A stretch of DNA of 64,000 bases from Alteribacillus bidgolensis (GCF_002886255.1 NZ_KZ614149.1:4027272-4091271); one strand, 5' to 3'. Positions 52,181-61,677 are shown, numbered from the stretch's first letter. Notes: generated from the sequence alone by a model not told the origin. Program-made: numbers and translations.

Positions 52181-55100
52181 TTAAACAGCTGATTCATTTT
52201 CTTCTGCTGCTTCTGTTTGCTTTTTCTTTCTACTCCATTTTCCAAAACCAGTACCAGCAGCGGTAAACAGCCGATAAACAGCAGGAATAAGCAGTAAAGT
52301 GATAAGTGAAGCAAAAAGCAGGCCGGAAATAATGACAGTTGCCATTGGGGCTTGATAGTTACCGGCTGTACCTGAAGCCAGTGCGAGCGGAAGCATACCG
52401 CCAGCAGTAGTTAAGGTAGTCATTAAAATAGGTCGGATCCGGTTTCTGCCAGCTTCAATAAGTGCTTCTCTCACACTATATTCCTGCCGGCGAAGCTGAT
52501 TGGTTCTATCAATAAGCAAAATAGCGTTGTTTAATACAATTCCGATAAGCATGATGACACCCATACCAGACATTATGCTAAGTTCGCGCTGCGTGATTAA
52601 CAATCCTAATACAGCCCCAACGAAAGTCATTGGAATGACTGACATAACAATAATAGGATGGATAAGGTGGTTAAATTGAACAGCCATTACTAAATATACT
52701 AAAAAGATGGCAATTCCAAGCACAAACAGCATTTCCTGTATAAGTTCCTGCTGCTGCTCAAGATCTCCGGCAGCGGAAATACTATAACCAGCTGGTGTGT
52801 CAAAGTCATTAATTATTTGTTGTACATCTCTATTAATCGTTCCAAGGTCAGTTTCTTCTATATCAGCCGTCACCGATAAAGAGCGTTCCCCGTTGACATG
52901 GGAAATCTCATTCGGTCTCTCGATACGTGTTAACTGCACAAAACGAGATAAACTTTCCTCTCCTTCACCGGTTGAAACGTCTAAATCAAGCAGACCAGAA
53001 GCTGAATTGATTTGTTCGTCCCATTGGGCGGTTAAAGGGATATTTTCTTTATCAATAGTCATTTCACCAAGCGGCATCATGAAGAACGCCTGCTCCATAA
53101 ACTGTCTAATTTGAGTTTGGGATAGACCAGCTTCTTCTATTTCTTCCTCATTTAATTCAATCATTAGCTCTGGTGAAGTTCGTTCCATTGAATTCGTTAC
53201 ACCGACCACACCATCGGTTTCTTCTAACTCTTTTATGAAATCATCCGCTATTGTTTGCAATTTCTCAAAATCTTCTCCCTTAATGTTCACCTGTACGGGT
53301 GCCCCTGCCTCACCGGACATAACATCTTGCACATTTTCTATAGGATGGGAGTCTTCGAGTTCGCGTAAGGAGCGTAAGATTTCCTCATTTACTTCCTTTT
53401 GATCTCTAGTAATTTCATCATCTTTGGTCATATTAATTATCGTATAAAAGACACTGCCGTTATCGAGAACATAACTCGATTCGACGTCTTCGATAGAACT
53501 AAGGGTGTCATTTAGACTAGAAACAATCTCTTTTTTATTATCTGGTGTAACCCCTGTTTCTAAGTCCACCATCAGTTCTGCATAACGGTTAAACATATCC
53601 GGCATTATGGTCATAGGAATTTTTTGCACAAACATAAGCGACCCGGCAAACATGAAGACAAATACTCCAATAACTGCTGCACTGTACCGTTTTTTCTTCA
53701 CGATTCGTGAAATCAAATCACTGTACCCATTTAATAAAATTCCGTCTTGTTTCTTCCTTTTTCTTTTTTGAAGTTTAAGGAATTTTTCAGAAAGCGAAGG
53801 AATTAAAGTAAAAGATACGAGAACCGAACTAATAAGAGTTATAGCTACAACAGCGGAGAGCATGATCATAAACTGTCCCATCTCACCGCCAATTAGGCCT
53901 ATTGGAAGGAAAACAACAATGGTTGTTAACATCGAAGCGATAACGGCAGTCGCAACTTCTTTTGTTCCTTCTATAACAGCCTCAAGCGGCGGCAGCCCCA
54001 GCTCTTTCTTTCGGTAAATCGATTCTAAAATAACAATCGACGAGTCGACCATCATTCCTATGCCCAGACCAAGACCAATTAACGTTAATATGTTAATACT
54101 GTAGTCAAACATCCACATTGCAGCAAAGGTAAGCAAAATAGAGGTTGGAATCGAGATACCAACGATAAAGGTAGCCCGGACGTTACGTAAAAACAGGAAA
54201 AGCATAACTATAGCAATGATACCGCCAAGAAGAACATTATTTGTGACACCATCAATGGAATTTTGCACATAATCTGCCTGTGCCACTACCTCATGTATGT
54301 CAAAATCATTAACGAGTCCTTCCTCTCTAATGTTTTGAATTTCTTCTCTTACAGCATCTGCCATATCTATTTGAGTAACATCAGAGGCACGCCCTACTTG
54401 CGCGAACACAAAGTCTTTTGATCCATTTTTCCAGACAAAAGAAGAGTTATCCATCTGATCTAGCGATATTTCTGCAATTTCCTTTAATTCAATGAATTCG
54501 TCTTGCACAGGAATTTTAATATTTTCCACATCTTCAATAGATTCTAATGTTGTATTCCAGCGTAGGGAAGGAGAGTCGTTATCTTCATTTAGCTGGCCTA
54601 ATGCAGCAGCATGGTTTGTTTGTTGAATAGCGTCTGTCACCTGTAACACATCAAGTCCCATGTTTTTGATTTCTTCTTGATTGAATTCTATATTCATTTG
54701 TTGTTCAGTTGTCCCGCCAAGATCCACTTCTCGTACTTCGGGCAGTTCTTCTAGTCTTGGCTTAAGCACATCTTTTACAAAATTAGTCATTTCATCCATA
54801 TCACCGCCAGAGACATCCATGTAAAACTCGTAATCTTGAGTTGTACCGTATTGTAAAGCTTCTGTGTTATTGATATCTTGGTTTTTAGAAGCTGAAGCAT
54901 TTACAATGGATTCTACTTCCTGGAAACTGTCATCGCCGCTGCCTTCTTCAAAGGTTATTTGAAAGGTAGTTCGGCCAATTGTTGTGGTGGAATGAATGTC
55001 TTCTAGGCCATCTATTCCTTGTAATTTTTGTTCTAATGGCGAAGTAATGGTTCGTTCCATTTCAATCGCAGGCAAATCTTCAGCACGGATTTCTACATAA

Positions 55101-55234
55101 GCACCATCCATTTTGATATCTGGCAGCAATTCTTTGTTTAGTTCAAAAACAGCGTAACTTCCAATCATTACTGCTAAAACAGCCATTAATCCAATTAAAA
55201 TTTTACGTTTTACAATAAATCTCAACCATCGCAT
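52181..55234 (-). CDS. RND-family efflux pump, SwrC (YerP) type
   Basis: A 1017-residue resistance-nodulation-division transporter with 12 membrane helices and two large extracellular loops. Helix 4 has LGLGIGMMVDSSIVILESIYRK with the proton-relay aspartate, and the N-terminus reads KRKILIGLMAVLAVMIGSYAVFELNKELLPDI. In B. subtilis SwrC exports surfactin and confers detergent resistance; bile salts and dyes are other substrates. It is single-component here (no membrane fusion or outer membrane partner), as usual for Gram-positives. GGGGGAGT precedes the start. No regulator is adjacent. Confidence 0.92.
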   Translation of the reverse strand: MRWLRFIVKRKILIGLMAVLAVMIGSYAVFELNKELLPDIKMDGAYVEIRAEDLPAIEMERTITSPLEQKLQGIDGLEDIHSTTTIGRTTFQITFEEGSGDDSFQEVESIVNASASKNQDINNTEALQYGTTQDYEFYMDVSGGDMDEMTNFVKDVLKPRLEELPEVREVDLGGTTEQQMNIEFNQEEIKNMGLDVLQVTDAIQQTNHAAALGQLNEDNDSPSLRWNTTLESIEDVENIKIPVQDEFIELKEIAEISLDQMDNSSFVWKNGSKDFVFAQVGRASDVTQIDMADAVREEIQNIREEGLVNDFDIHEVVAQADYVQNSIDGVTNNVLLGGIIAIVMLFLFLRNVRATFIVGISIPTSILLTFAAMWMFDYSINILTLIGLGLGIGMMVDSSIVILESIYRKKELGLPPLEAVIEGTKEVATAVIASMLTTIVVFLPIGLIGGEMGQFMIMLSAVVAITLISSVLVSFTLIPSLSEKFLKLQKRKRKKQDGILLNGYSDLISRIVKKKRYSAAVIGVFVFMFAGSLMFVQKIPMTIMPDMFNRYAELMVDLETGVTPDNKKEIVSSLNDTLSSIEDVESSYVLDNGSVFYTIINMTKDDEITRDQKEVNEEILRSLRELEDSHPIENVQDVMSGEAGAPVQVNIKGEDFEKLQTIADDFIKELEETDGVVGVTNSMERTSPELMIELNEEEIEEAGLSQTQIRQFMEQAFFMMPLGEMTIDKENIPLTAQWDEQINSASGLLDLDVSTGEGEESLSRFVQLTRIERPNEISHVNGERSLSVTADIEETDLGTINRDVQQIINDFDTPAGYSISAAGDLEQQQELIQEMLFVLGIAIFLVYLVMAVQFNHLIHPIIVMSVIPMTFVGAVLGLLITQRELSIMSGMGVIMLIGIVLNNAILLIDRTNQLRRQEYSVREALIEAGRNRIRPILMTTLTTAGGMLPLALASGTAGNYQAPMATVIISGLLFASLITLLLIPAVYRLFTAAGTGFGKWSRKKKQTEAAEENESAV

Positions 55235-55451
55235 AAAAACTCCCCCTTTTTTCTACTCCGATCACATTTCTTATCATATCTCTTTATGAAAAATTTGGTA
55301 TTAAGCTGTAGATGTATTTTGTCTCAGTCTTAAGACCTACATAAGAAATTTTTTACAATTTATTTTTTTACAATTAAAAAATAAACTTCGTCATGTATAA
55401 ACGGTTACTTCCAGGCACTGGTATAATTTTCAGAAAAGTGGGTAAAAAGTG

Positions 55452-55478
55452 TTGACAAAAATGTAAGCGTTTTATAAC
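55452..55478 (+). promoter_or_regulatory. Candidate promoter with overlapping cre of the acyl-CoA operon
   Basis: TTGACA (55452-55457) and TATAAC (55473-55478), spacer 15 bases, shorter than ideal. Between them ATGTAAGCGTTTTATA (55461-55476) matches the cre consensus except for its last CA, so carbon repression is possible. Confidence 0.4.
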
Positions 55479-55560
55479 ATGAATAGTAACAATAGAAAAT
55501 GAATATTGATGGATTGTTAGAATACGACTCCATTCCATACCAGAATGGAATCTCGGATCT

Positions 55561-55628
55561 AAAAGCCAGTCCACCTTCCTTTTAATGCAAATAATTGTAT
55601 TAATGTTTAGGGAGAGGACTGGCTTTTT
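55561..55628 (+). promoter_or_regulatory. Long leader hairpin before the acyl-CoA dehydrogenase gene
   Basis: AAAAGCCAGTCC pairs perfectly (12 base pairs) with GGACTGGCTTTT; inside the loop TTAATGCAA and TTGTATTAA pair again. A T run follows, as in an intrinsic terminator, yet it lies 55 bases upstream of the gene. A second hairpin (ATTCCAT-ACCAG-AATGGAAT, about 55532-55551) precedes it. It may be an attenuator or unknown leader RNA; no known riboswitch class is recognised. Confidence 0.5.
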
Positions 55629-55682
55629 GTGTGTTTTTAAAGGAAATGCATTAGTTAGACGAAAATAGGGAGGAAGGTAATA

Positions 55683-56897
55683 ATGGATTTTCAATTTTCG
55701 GAAGAACAAAAAATGGTGCGGAATATGCTTAGAAATTTTGTGGATAAAGAAATTATTCCAAATATGAAGGAATGGGATGAAAAGGGACATTTTGAACCAT
55801 CCATTTTTAAGCGTTTAGCAGAACTTGGCATGATGGGCACTTGTATACCTGAGAAGTACGGAGGCAGTGGAATGGATTATAATACGCTTGCAATTGCTTG
55901 TGAGGAATTAGAACGAGGGGACACAGCTTATCGTACAGCAATTTCGGTCCATACTGGATTGAACAGCATGACCTTGCTGCAGTGGGGAAATGAAGAACAA
56001 AAACAGCGAATTCTCACTCCACAGGCAAAAGGAGAAAAAGTAGGAGCGTTTGGGTTAACAGAACCAAACGCAGGGTCCGATGTAGCCGCAATGAATTCAA
56101 CTGCTGAAAAAAAAGGAGACTATTATATTCTAAATGGTTCCAAAACATGGATTTCTTTATGCGATCATGCGGATCATTTTTTAGTATTTGCTTATACAGA
56201 TAAAAAGAAAAAACATAGGGGCATATCAGCATTTGTGGTGGAACGTGATAGAGAAGGTTTTTCTTCTAAAGCAATTAAAGGGAAATTAGGTATTCGCGGG
56301 GGCAATACAGGTGAAATATTCTTTGATAATGTGAAAATACCTAAGGAGAACTTAATTGGGGAAGAAGGAGAAGGTTTTAAAATTGCCATGTCAGCGCTTG
56401 ACAATGGAAGATTTACCGTGGCTGCAGGCGCTTGCGGTTTGATTATGGCTTGTCTTGAAGCTAGTGTGAAATATTGTCATGAGCGTAAAACGTTTGGAAA
56501 AGAAATCGGAAAGCATCAGCTCGTTCAACAAATGATCGCAAAAATGGAAGCTGGACTTCAAATGAGCCGTCTGCTTGTTTATAAGGCTGGAGAATTAAAA
56601 AATGCCGGCAAACGAAATACCCGCGAAACGTCGTTAGCAAAGTGGCAGGCGTGTGATTTTGCTAATGAAGCTGCTAATGATGCAGTACAAATTCATGGAG
56701 CTTATGGATATTCCAATGAGTATCCTGTGGAACGTTATCTTCGAAATTCAAAAGCACCGGTTATCTATGAAGGAACCCGCGAGATTCATACAGTGATGCA
56801 AGCTCGTTATGTATTAGAATATAACGAAGATAAGCCATTAAGAAAAATGCTTCCGCCCTGGCCTTTTGAAGAAGAAAAAACAGAAATAAAATCTTAA
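55683..56897 (+). CDS. Acyl-CoA dehydrogenase
   Basis: A 404-residue FAD enzyme. FGLTEPNAGSDVAAM and WISLCDHADHFLVF are FAD/substrate signatures, ERKTFGKEIGKHQLVQ is typical of the family, and VIYEGTREIHTVMQARYVLEY holds the catalytic glutamate in the YEGT position, as in glutaryl-CoA and short-chain dehydrogenases. AGGGAGGAAGGTAAT supplies the ribosome binding site. It is directly followed by a class III CoA-transferase and DUF3870, an order suggesting degradation of a branched or dicarboxylic acid via its CoA ester. Glutaryl-CoA dehydrogenase is one candidate; the substrate is not fixed. Confidence 0.92.
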   Translation: MDFQFSEEQKMVRNMLRNFVDKEIIPNMKEWDEKGHFEPSIFKRLAELGMMGTCIPEKYGGSGMDYNTLAIACEELERGDTAYRTAISVHTGLNSMTLLQWGNEEQKQRILTPQAKGEKVGAFGLTEPNAGSDVAAMNSTAEKKGDYYILNGSKTWISLCDHADHFLVFAYTDKKKKHRGISAFVVERDREGFSSKAIKGKLGIRGGNTGEIFFDNVKIPKENLIGEEGEGFKIAMSALDNGRFTVAAGACGLIMACLEASVKYCHERKTFGKEIGKHQLVQQMIAKMEAGLQMSRLLVYKAGELKNAGKRNTRETSLAKWQACDFANEAANDAVQIHGAYGYSNEYPVERYLRNSKAPVIYEGTREIHTVMQARYVLEYNEDKPLRKMLPPWPFEEEKTEIKS

Positions 56898-56913
56898 GAT
56901 GGGGGAGTTTCAT

Positions 56914-58098
56914 TTGAATCAACCGCTGGCAGGAATAAAAATCTTAGACTTATCCCGTGTATTAGCTGGACCACTGGGATCGATGCAGTTAGCTGATCTC
57001 GGAGCAGAAGTTATTCGGATCGAAGCCCCTGAAGGAAAAGACGATATAAGGCATTGGTGGCCGTTTGTGAATGAAGAGAGCACTTACTATTTATGTGCGA
57101 ATCGTAATAAAAAGTCAGTAACAATTAATTTGAAAAAAGAAGAAGGAAAAGCACTATTTAAAAAAATGGCGGCTGAAGCTGATGTTATTATCGAAAATTT
57201 CAAAACTGGGACGCTTGAGCGCTTAGGACTTGATTATAATACATTGAAAAGCCTAAAGGAAGACATTATTCTTTGTTCGGTAACTGGGTATGGTCAAACA
57301 GGACCATATAAAGATCTGCCCGGCTATGATCCGGTTATTCAAGCTGTAGGAGGCCTGATGGATATTACCGGCCATCCTGATTCCGAGGAAACGAGGGTAG
57401 GTACTCCGGTCGTTGATATCATGACCTCTCATTATGTGGCCATAAGTATTCTTGCAGCGTTAAGAAAACGGGATGTGAGCGGGGAAGGGGAGCGTATTGA
57501 TTTATCTTTATTAGATATACAAGTAGCTTCTCTTGGAAATATTGCAAGCAGTTATTTGTTAACGGGACACATTTCTAAAAGAATGGGAAATGCTCACGGA
57601 AACATTACACCATATGAGACTTTTCAATGTGCTGATAAACCAATTATGGTGGCGGCAGGAAATGATCGTATGTTTTATAAACTAGCTGAAATAATGGAAC
57701 GGGGAGAATGGAAAGAGGATGCACGGTTTAAAACGAATGCGGACCGGATTAAAAATCGAGAACAATTAAGAAATCTGCTTGAAGCAGAGTTTTTAAAAAA
57801 AGACGCAGATCAATGGGAAGAACTTTTATCTTCTGCTATGATTCCGTGTGGTCCGGTTAATAATGTCGAGCAGGTTTTTAATCACCCGCAGATAAAAGCA
57901 CGGGAAATGGTGCAAAAAAGGAGACACCCTACTCTTGGGGAAATAAAAACGGTTCGAAATCCTATTAAATTTACAAACACAAAGGTAGAAGAAAAATCCC
58001 ATCCTCCTATACTAGGAGAGCATACTGTTGACATATTAATGGATTATGGGCTGTCTGAAAACGAAATAAAGGAGCTAAAGGAAAATGGAGTGATTTAA
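56914..58098 (+). CDS. Class III CoA-transferase (CaiB/BaiF family)
   Basis: A 394-residue family III CoA-transferase. Visible: GIKILDLSRVLAGPLGSMQLADLGAEVIRIE, WWPFVNEESTYYLCANRNKKSV, and the catalytic aspartate context GYDPVIQAVGGLMDITGHP (D in this region). Starts are ambiguous: ATG 56899 has no ribosome binding site, while TTG 56914 follows GGGGGAG by 6 bases and is preferred. It shares an operon with the acyl-CoA dehydrogenase (17 bases) and presumably activates its substrate by CoA transfer from a donor such as succinyl-CoA. Confidence 0.9.
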   Translation: MNQPLAGIKILDLSRVLAGPLGSMQLADLGAEVIRIEAPEGKDDIRHWWPFVNEESTYYLCANRNKKSVTINLKKEEGKALFKKMAAEADVIIENFKTGTLERLGLDYNTLKSLKEDIILCSVTGYGQTGPYKDLPGYDPVIQAVGGLMDITGHPDSEETRVGTPVVDIMTSHYVAISILAALRKRDVSGEGERIDLSLLDIQVASLGNIASSYLLTGHISKRMGNAHGNITPYETFQCADKPIMVAAGNDRMFYKLAEIMERGEWKEDARFKTNADRIKNREQLRNLLEAEFLKKDADQWEELLSSAMIPCGPVNNVEQVFNHPQIKAREMVQKRRHPTLGEIKTVRNPIKFTNTKVEEKSHPPILGEHTVDILMDYGLSENEIKELKENGVI

Positions 58099-58182
58099 CT
58101 GATAAAAGCCGACGAGTCCTATCCATGAAACAGCGAACCATTGTATAATAATAGAGGAAGCTGGAATGATGGGAGGACTACA

Positions 58183-58524
58183 ATGGCTATTTCTCATACT
58201 TGTTTTATTGCTGGGCATGCCAGACTTCCGCAAGGGATGGCAGCTCAAAGCATTTTTAACTCGCTTACGATAACTGCAGAAGTGGACCGTAAATATGGAG
58301 TAATAATCGAAGCATCCTGTACACTAGCAACTGATCATGGCCGTCAGTACATTCATGAAATATTAAAAGGAATCAGCATTAAAGATGGTGTGGAAGAAGC
58401 GGAAAAATTAATCGAAACACATTATAGAGGAAAAGCCACAAATGCATTAGTAGCTGCCCTAAAAGACTTATACAGGCAATACGTAACAGCGGTCGATGAA
58501 GAAAAATCAAATAAAACCATGTAA
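58183..58524 (+). CDS. DUF3870 domain protein
   Basis: A 113-residue protein of family DUF3870. It reads CFIAGHARLPQGMAAQSI at the start, VIIEASCTLATDHGRQYI in the middle (a conserved Cys/His pair), and ends AALKDLYRQYVTAVDEE. The family recurs next to CoA-transferase and acyl-CoA genes in Firmicutes; its function is unknown. ATG 58183 follows GGGAGGACTACA; the upstream in-frame ATG 58141 lacks a ribosome binding site. It is the last gene of the operon and a terminator follows. Confidence 0.85.
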   Translation: MAISHTCFIAGHARLPQGMAAQSIFNSLTITAEVDRKYGVIIEASCTLATDHGRQYIHEILKGISIKDGVEEAEKLIETHYRGKATNALVAALKDLYRQYVTAVDEEKSNKTM

Positions 58525-58526
58525 AA

Positions 58527-58558
58527 AAACCCCTTTAGCAAACAGGCTAAGGGGTTTT
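58527..58558 (+). terminator. Terminator after DUF3870
   Basis: AACCCCTTTAGC pairs with GCTAAGGGGTT, followed by TTT. Confidence 0.85.
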
Positions 58559-58659
58559 CACCATTGATTGGAACAGGTTCTGTCGATCGTCCATGTGGAT
58601 AACCGTGCGGATGTTGGTGAATAAAATTTGGGGATTCGCTCTGTTATATATATAGGTAG

Positions 58660-59042
58660 TCTATCTACTGGTGAAGTGTTTTATCCAAGCTATTGTTCCG
58701 GCAACATGGGTACATGGCCGTTTCCATCTGTTTGTGGATCAGGCTCACTCTCAACGAAGCTAGTATCTCCAGCTACTTGTAAATCTTCGTGTTTTCCGTC
58801 TATTCCACTATCGAGCACAGCGACTTTTACATTGCTGCCCTTATTCCACCATTTCCATACACTTTAGAAACGCCAAGTCTATCTAATCCCCATGTTATCT
58901 CTTGCCTCAACGCTTCCATTTCTTCATTTTCTTCAATGAATTGAACCTTAGTGTTATTTTCAAAGGCATTTGCAGCTTGTTTACTTGTGTACGATTTCTC
59001 CGTTTGCTTGCTTCACTTCTTGAAATTCTTTTTCTCCAATAG
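58660..59042 (-). pseudogene. Fragment of a subtilase-family serine protease
   Basis: Minus-strand frames give pieces of a subtilisin-like protease: a propeptide end (VQFIEENEEMEALRQ), the mature start ITWGLDRLGVSK, the Asp motif VKVAVLDSGIDGKHEDL, and a His motif DGNGH..HVAGTIA in which 4 bases appear missing. At least three frame breaks, and no Ser motif, so it is a dead N-terminal fragment. It abuts a chemotaxis-receptor fragment on the opposite strand. Confidence 0.75.
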
Positions 59043-59054
59043 CTGTGTTCCAAT

Positions 59055-59469
59055 TTGATTACAGATATTGCAGAGCAAACTAACTTACTTGCATTAAATG
59101 CGGCGATTGAAGCTGCCAGGGCTGATAAGAGCGGAAAAGGCTTTACCGTGGTTGCTGAAAAAGTCAGGAAACTGTCAGATGAATCGAAGACTTCCGCTGA
59201 TTTGATTACCGAAGTTCAAACCTCGCCTTCTGAGGCTGTTCAATCAATGAATGACGGAACTAGTGAGATGCAAGTTGGGATAAATGATTCAAGCAGCGGG
59301 AAGTGTCTTTGAAGGAAGCATTACAGCAGTGGATAATACAGCAGAAAAAATTAAAAGTGTTTCCTCTGCTTCCAAACAGCTTTCAACCGGTACAGCTAAA
59401 ATTCAATCATCTATTGACCATTTAGCTGAAGCCTCAAAGACCTCCACAGATTATTCTCAACATTTATAA
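59055..59469 (+). pseudogene. C-terminal fragment of a methyl-accepting chemotaxis protein
   Basis: ITDIAEQTNLLALNAAIEAARA and KGFTVVAEKVRKLSDES are the signalling-tip motif of chemoreceptors. A frame change near 59290 separates it from AAGSVFEGSITAVDNTAEKI and the end (SSIDHLAEASKTS) at 59469. The sensor domain, membrane helices and HAMP region are missing. It is not a functional receptor. Confidence 0.8.
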
Positions 59470-59507
59470 AAATAGCAGGCTGCCTATGAAGGAACCTGCT
59501 ATTTTTA
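59470..59507 (+). terminator. Terminator after the chemoreceptor fragment
   Basis: AAATAGCAGG pairs with CCTGCTATTT, followed by a T run. Confidence 0.82.
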
Positions 59508-59522
59508 TATTTAATTTTATAT

Positions 59523-60176
59523 TTAATTTAACGCATCCACCACTTTTTCTGCAGTACTTCTGCTTGATTGTGGATTTTGACCGGTAACAAGGTTTCCATC
59601 TGCAACGGAAAAATCGGACCATTTGTCTCCGCGCTCAAAATTTGCCCCTTTTTCACGCAGCTCGGTTTCAAGCATAAATGGCATATGCATATCTAGCTGC
59701 ATTTCCTTTTCTTCTTCATCTGTAAAGGCAGATATCGTCTTTCCTTTCACAAGCGGTGTGCCGTCAGCATACGTTGCGTTGACAAGCCCCGCCGGTCCAT
59801 GACAAACAGCACTGATGACTTTGTTATTTTCTGCAAAATGCTTTAATACGGTTTGCAGTGTTTGGTTATCTGGAAAATCGAACATCGTTCCATGTCCGCC
59901 AGGGAGGAAAATGGCATCAAAATCTTCTGTGTCATTTTCGCTCAACACGGCTGTATTTTTTAGTTCTTCTTCTGCTGTTTTCCATTCAGGGCGTTCTTCA
60001 ATGCTGTTTGGGTCAAGCGGAACTTCCCCGCCTTCAATGCTTGTGACCTTTACGTCATAGCCATTGTCTTTAAAAACATTATACGGAACAGCAAATTCTT
60101 CAAGCCAAAGCCCCGTTTTGTGGTCATCTGTAATTGTTGTATGATTTGTTACAACCATGAGAATGTGTTTTGACAA
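59523..60176 (-). CDS. DJ-1/PfpI superfamily protein, Hsp31-like
   Basis: A 217-residue class I glutamine amidotransferase-like protein of the DJ-1/PfpI superfamily. Visible: the nucleophile elbow ISAVCHGPAGLVN with cysteine followed by His, FLPGGHGTMFDFPDN, and a catalytic glutamate near the N-terminus (TGLWLEEF). Members act as glyoxalase III, deglycase or chaperone. TTG 60176 is the likely start, 8 bases after GGGGAGG; the ATG-type start at 60227 has no ribosome binding site. Monocistronic, with no related neighbour. Confidence 0.88.
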   Translation of the reverse strand: MSKHILMVVTNHTTITDDHKTGLWLEEFAVPYNVFKDNGYDVKVTSIEGGEVPLDPNSIEERPEWKTAEEELKNTAVLSENDTEDFDAIFLPGGHGTMFDFPDNQTLQTVLKHFAENNKVISAVCHGPAGLVNATYADGTPLVKGKTISAFTDEEEKEMQLDMHMPFMLETELREKGANFERGDKWSDFSVADGNLVTGQNPQSSRSTAEKVVDALN

Positions 60177-60306
60177 AATAAAAACCTCCCCTTCATTTTC
60201 TACAAAACTCATCTTAATATGATGCACTACCGACTGTAAAAAATTCTGCTTATAGACGTTACGTTATCATTGCAAAAAGAATGAATGTCGAAAATGACTG
60301 TATGAA

Positions 60307-60343
60307 TAAAAAAAGCGGAAACATTGAAGGTTAACGTTCCCGC
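60307..60343 (-). terminator. Terminator after madM
   Basis: On the minus strand GCGGGAAC..TT pairs with AA..GTTTCCGC, followed by TTTTTTT. Confidence 0.75.
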
Positions 60344-60368
60344 AGAATTAGCTGATCCATTTATGTTT

Positions 60369-61133
60369 TTATCCAGCGATTGCCCGGACGGCAAAATATA
60401 AAATAGAAGGACACAATAAACAACCAAGTCCGGTGTAAAATGTGGCTGTCATTGCTCCGTATGGCACTAACTTGGGGTCTGTCGCCGCAAGCCCTCCGGC
60501 TACACCGCTTGTTGTTCCCATCAGACCACCGTAAACTAGAGCAGAACGCGGGTTATCAAGGCCGATATATTTTGCAACGAATGGGGTGCCGATCATCACT
60601 AGGATTGATTTAACTAGTCCTGCAGCAATACTTAAAGCAATAACCTCTGAACTAGCACCGACTGCCCCTCCGACTACAGGTCCTACAATATAAGTCGCTG
60701 CTCCCCCTCCAATCGTGGTAAGACTTGCTGCATCAGTATAACCAAACGAAAAAGCGACGATGACACCAATGATGAAAGAAACAAAAATGCCCATAAATAG
60801 GGAAAGAATACCGGTAAAACCTGCTTTCTTTATTTCTTCAATGCTTGCCCCAAAGGCAGTGGCGACAATGGCAAGGTCGCGAAGCATGGCGCCGCCCATT
60901 AAACCTATTCCTGAAAACATTTGAAGATCAGCTATCCCATTTTCTCCTCCTGTACTGACTCCGCCAATATAAGCCAGCACAAGCCCAAGAATGATCGCTA
61001 TAGCTGAACCGTGCAATCGTCCTTTGGTAAATTTATCTGACAGAAAATACGAAAAGTACATCGTTATCCCAACAACAGCAAAGGCAGTGACTAAACTATT
61101 ATCCTCAAACATAGCGAAAATGGTATCTTGCAT
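60369..61133 (-). CDS. madM: Malonate transporter subunit MadM
   Basis: A 254-residue membrane protein, larger subunit of the two-part MadLM sodium:malonate symporter. About 7-8 helices; GLMGGAMLRDLAIVATAFGAS, TIGGGAATYIVGPVVGGAVGASSEV and GGLMGTTSGVAGGLAATDPK are characteristic. It follows madL by 16 bases, with AGGAGGAAAAC upstream of the ATG. It is the last gene of the operon and a terminator follows. With madL it imports malonate for the decarboxylase encoded on the other side. Confidence 0.9.
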   Translation of the reverse strand: MQDTIFAMFEDNSLVTAFAVVGITMYFSYFLSDKFTKGRLHGSAIAIILGLVLAYIGGVSTGGENGIADLQMFSGIGLMGGAMLRDLAIVATAFGASIEEIKKAGFTGILSLFMGIFVSFIIGVIVAFSFGYTDAASLTTIGGGAATYIVGPVVGGAVGASSEVIALSIAAGLVKSILVMIGTPFVAKYIGLDNPRSALVYGGLMGTTSGVAGGLAATDPKLVPYGAMTATFYTGLGCLLCPSILYFAVRAIAG

Positions 61134-61149
61134 AACGTTTTCCTCCTAG

Positions 61150-61551
61150 TTAATTGGCTTTATCCATTTTATTTTCATTCAAAAGTGCTTCCGGTTTGCC
61201 TTTTCCTATGTTAGAAAGAACAGGTACAAGAGCAAAGCTAGCCACAACAGCAAGCACTCCAGCTAGAATAGCCATAGGCCCGCCTTCTAGCGCACCAGCA
61301 ACATTTTGCTGCGCAGACATAGCAACAACAATAGGTATATACATCGCACTCCAAAAAGATAAACCTTCCTGAGATTTTTCTTTAAGTTTATTCTTTTGTT
61401 TTAAACGGTCTACTAATAATACCAGCATGATCATAGCTATCCCTACCCCGCCAACATTTGCATCAATCCCCAAGACTGTACCTAATAAATCACCCATCAT
61501 TACACCAGTTAACAGACAAATAGCTAATAATGCCACCCCGTAAACAACCAC
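61150..61551 (-). CDS. madL: Malonate transporter subunit MadL
   Basis: A 133-residue membrane subunit with about 4 helices. Visible: YGVALLAICLLTGVMMGDLLG, LGIDANVGGVGIAMIMLVLLVDR, and YIPIVVAMSAQQNVAGALEGGP; all typical of MadL. GTG 61551 follows GGAGAGGATAAA. It opens a two-gene operon with madM. The upstream gap contains a near-perfect cre at 61642-61657 and an operator at 61678-61692 shared with the divergent regulator gene and the mdc operon. Confidence 0.92.
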   Translation of the reverse strand: MVVYGVALLAICLLTGVMMGDLLGTVLGIDANVGGVGIAMIMLVLLVDRLKQKNKLKEKSQEGLSFWSAMYIPIVVAMSAQQNVAGALEGGPMAILAGVLAVVASFALVPVLSNIGKGKPEALLNENKMDKAN

Positions 61552-61641
61552 TTTATCCTCTCCTTTATCGTTTGGAATACCGAGTATTAATAAAAAATTT
61601 TATGGAAGAACGAAAATCAAAATACAAACACCTCCTTAAAT

Positions 61642-61657
61642 CGGAAAACGCTTTCAA
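61642..61657. promoter_or_regulatory. CcpA cre site upstream of madLM
   Basis: On the minus strand TTGAAAGCGTTTTCCG fits the cre consensus at 14 of 16 positions. It is about 90 bases upstream of madL. Confidence 0.55.
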
Positions 61658-61677
61658 AATCATGTAAAAAATATACT

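Noticed and set aside
55374..55790. A 138-codon minus-strand frame before the acyl-CoA dehydrogenase
   Set aside because: It overlaps the start of the real gene, covers the leader hairpins, and has no ribosome binding site.
61552..61640. A possible 20-codon leader peptide (TTG start after AAGGAGGTG) upstream of madL
   Set aside because: The start is too close to the Shine-Dalgarno, the sequence has no codon pattern suggesting attenuation, and no terminator follows. I do not call it a gene.
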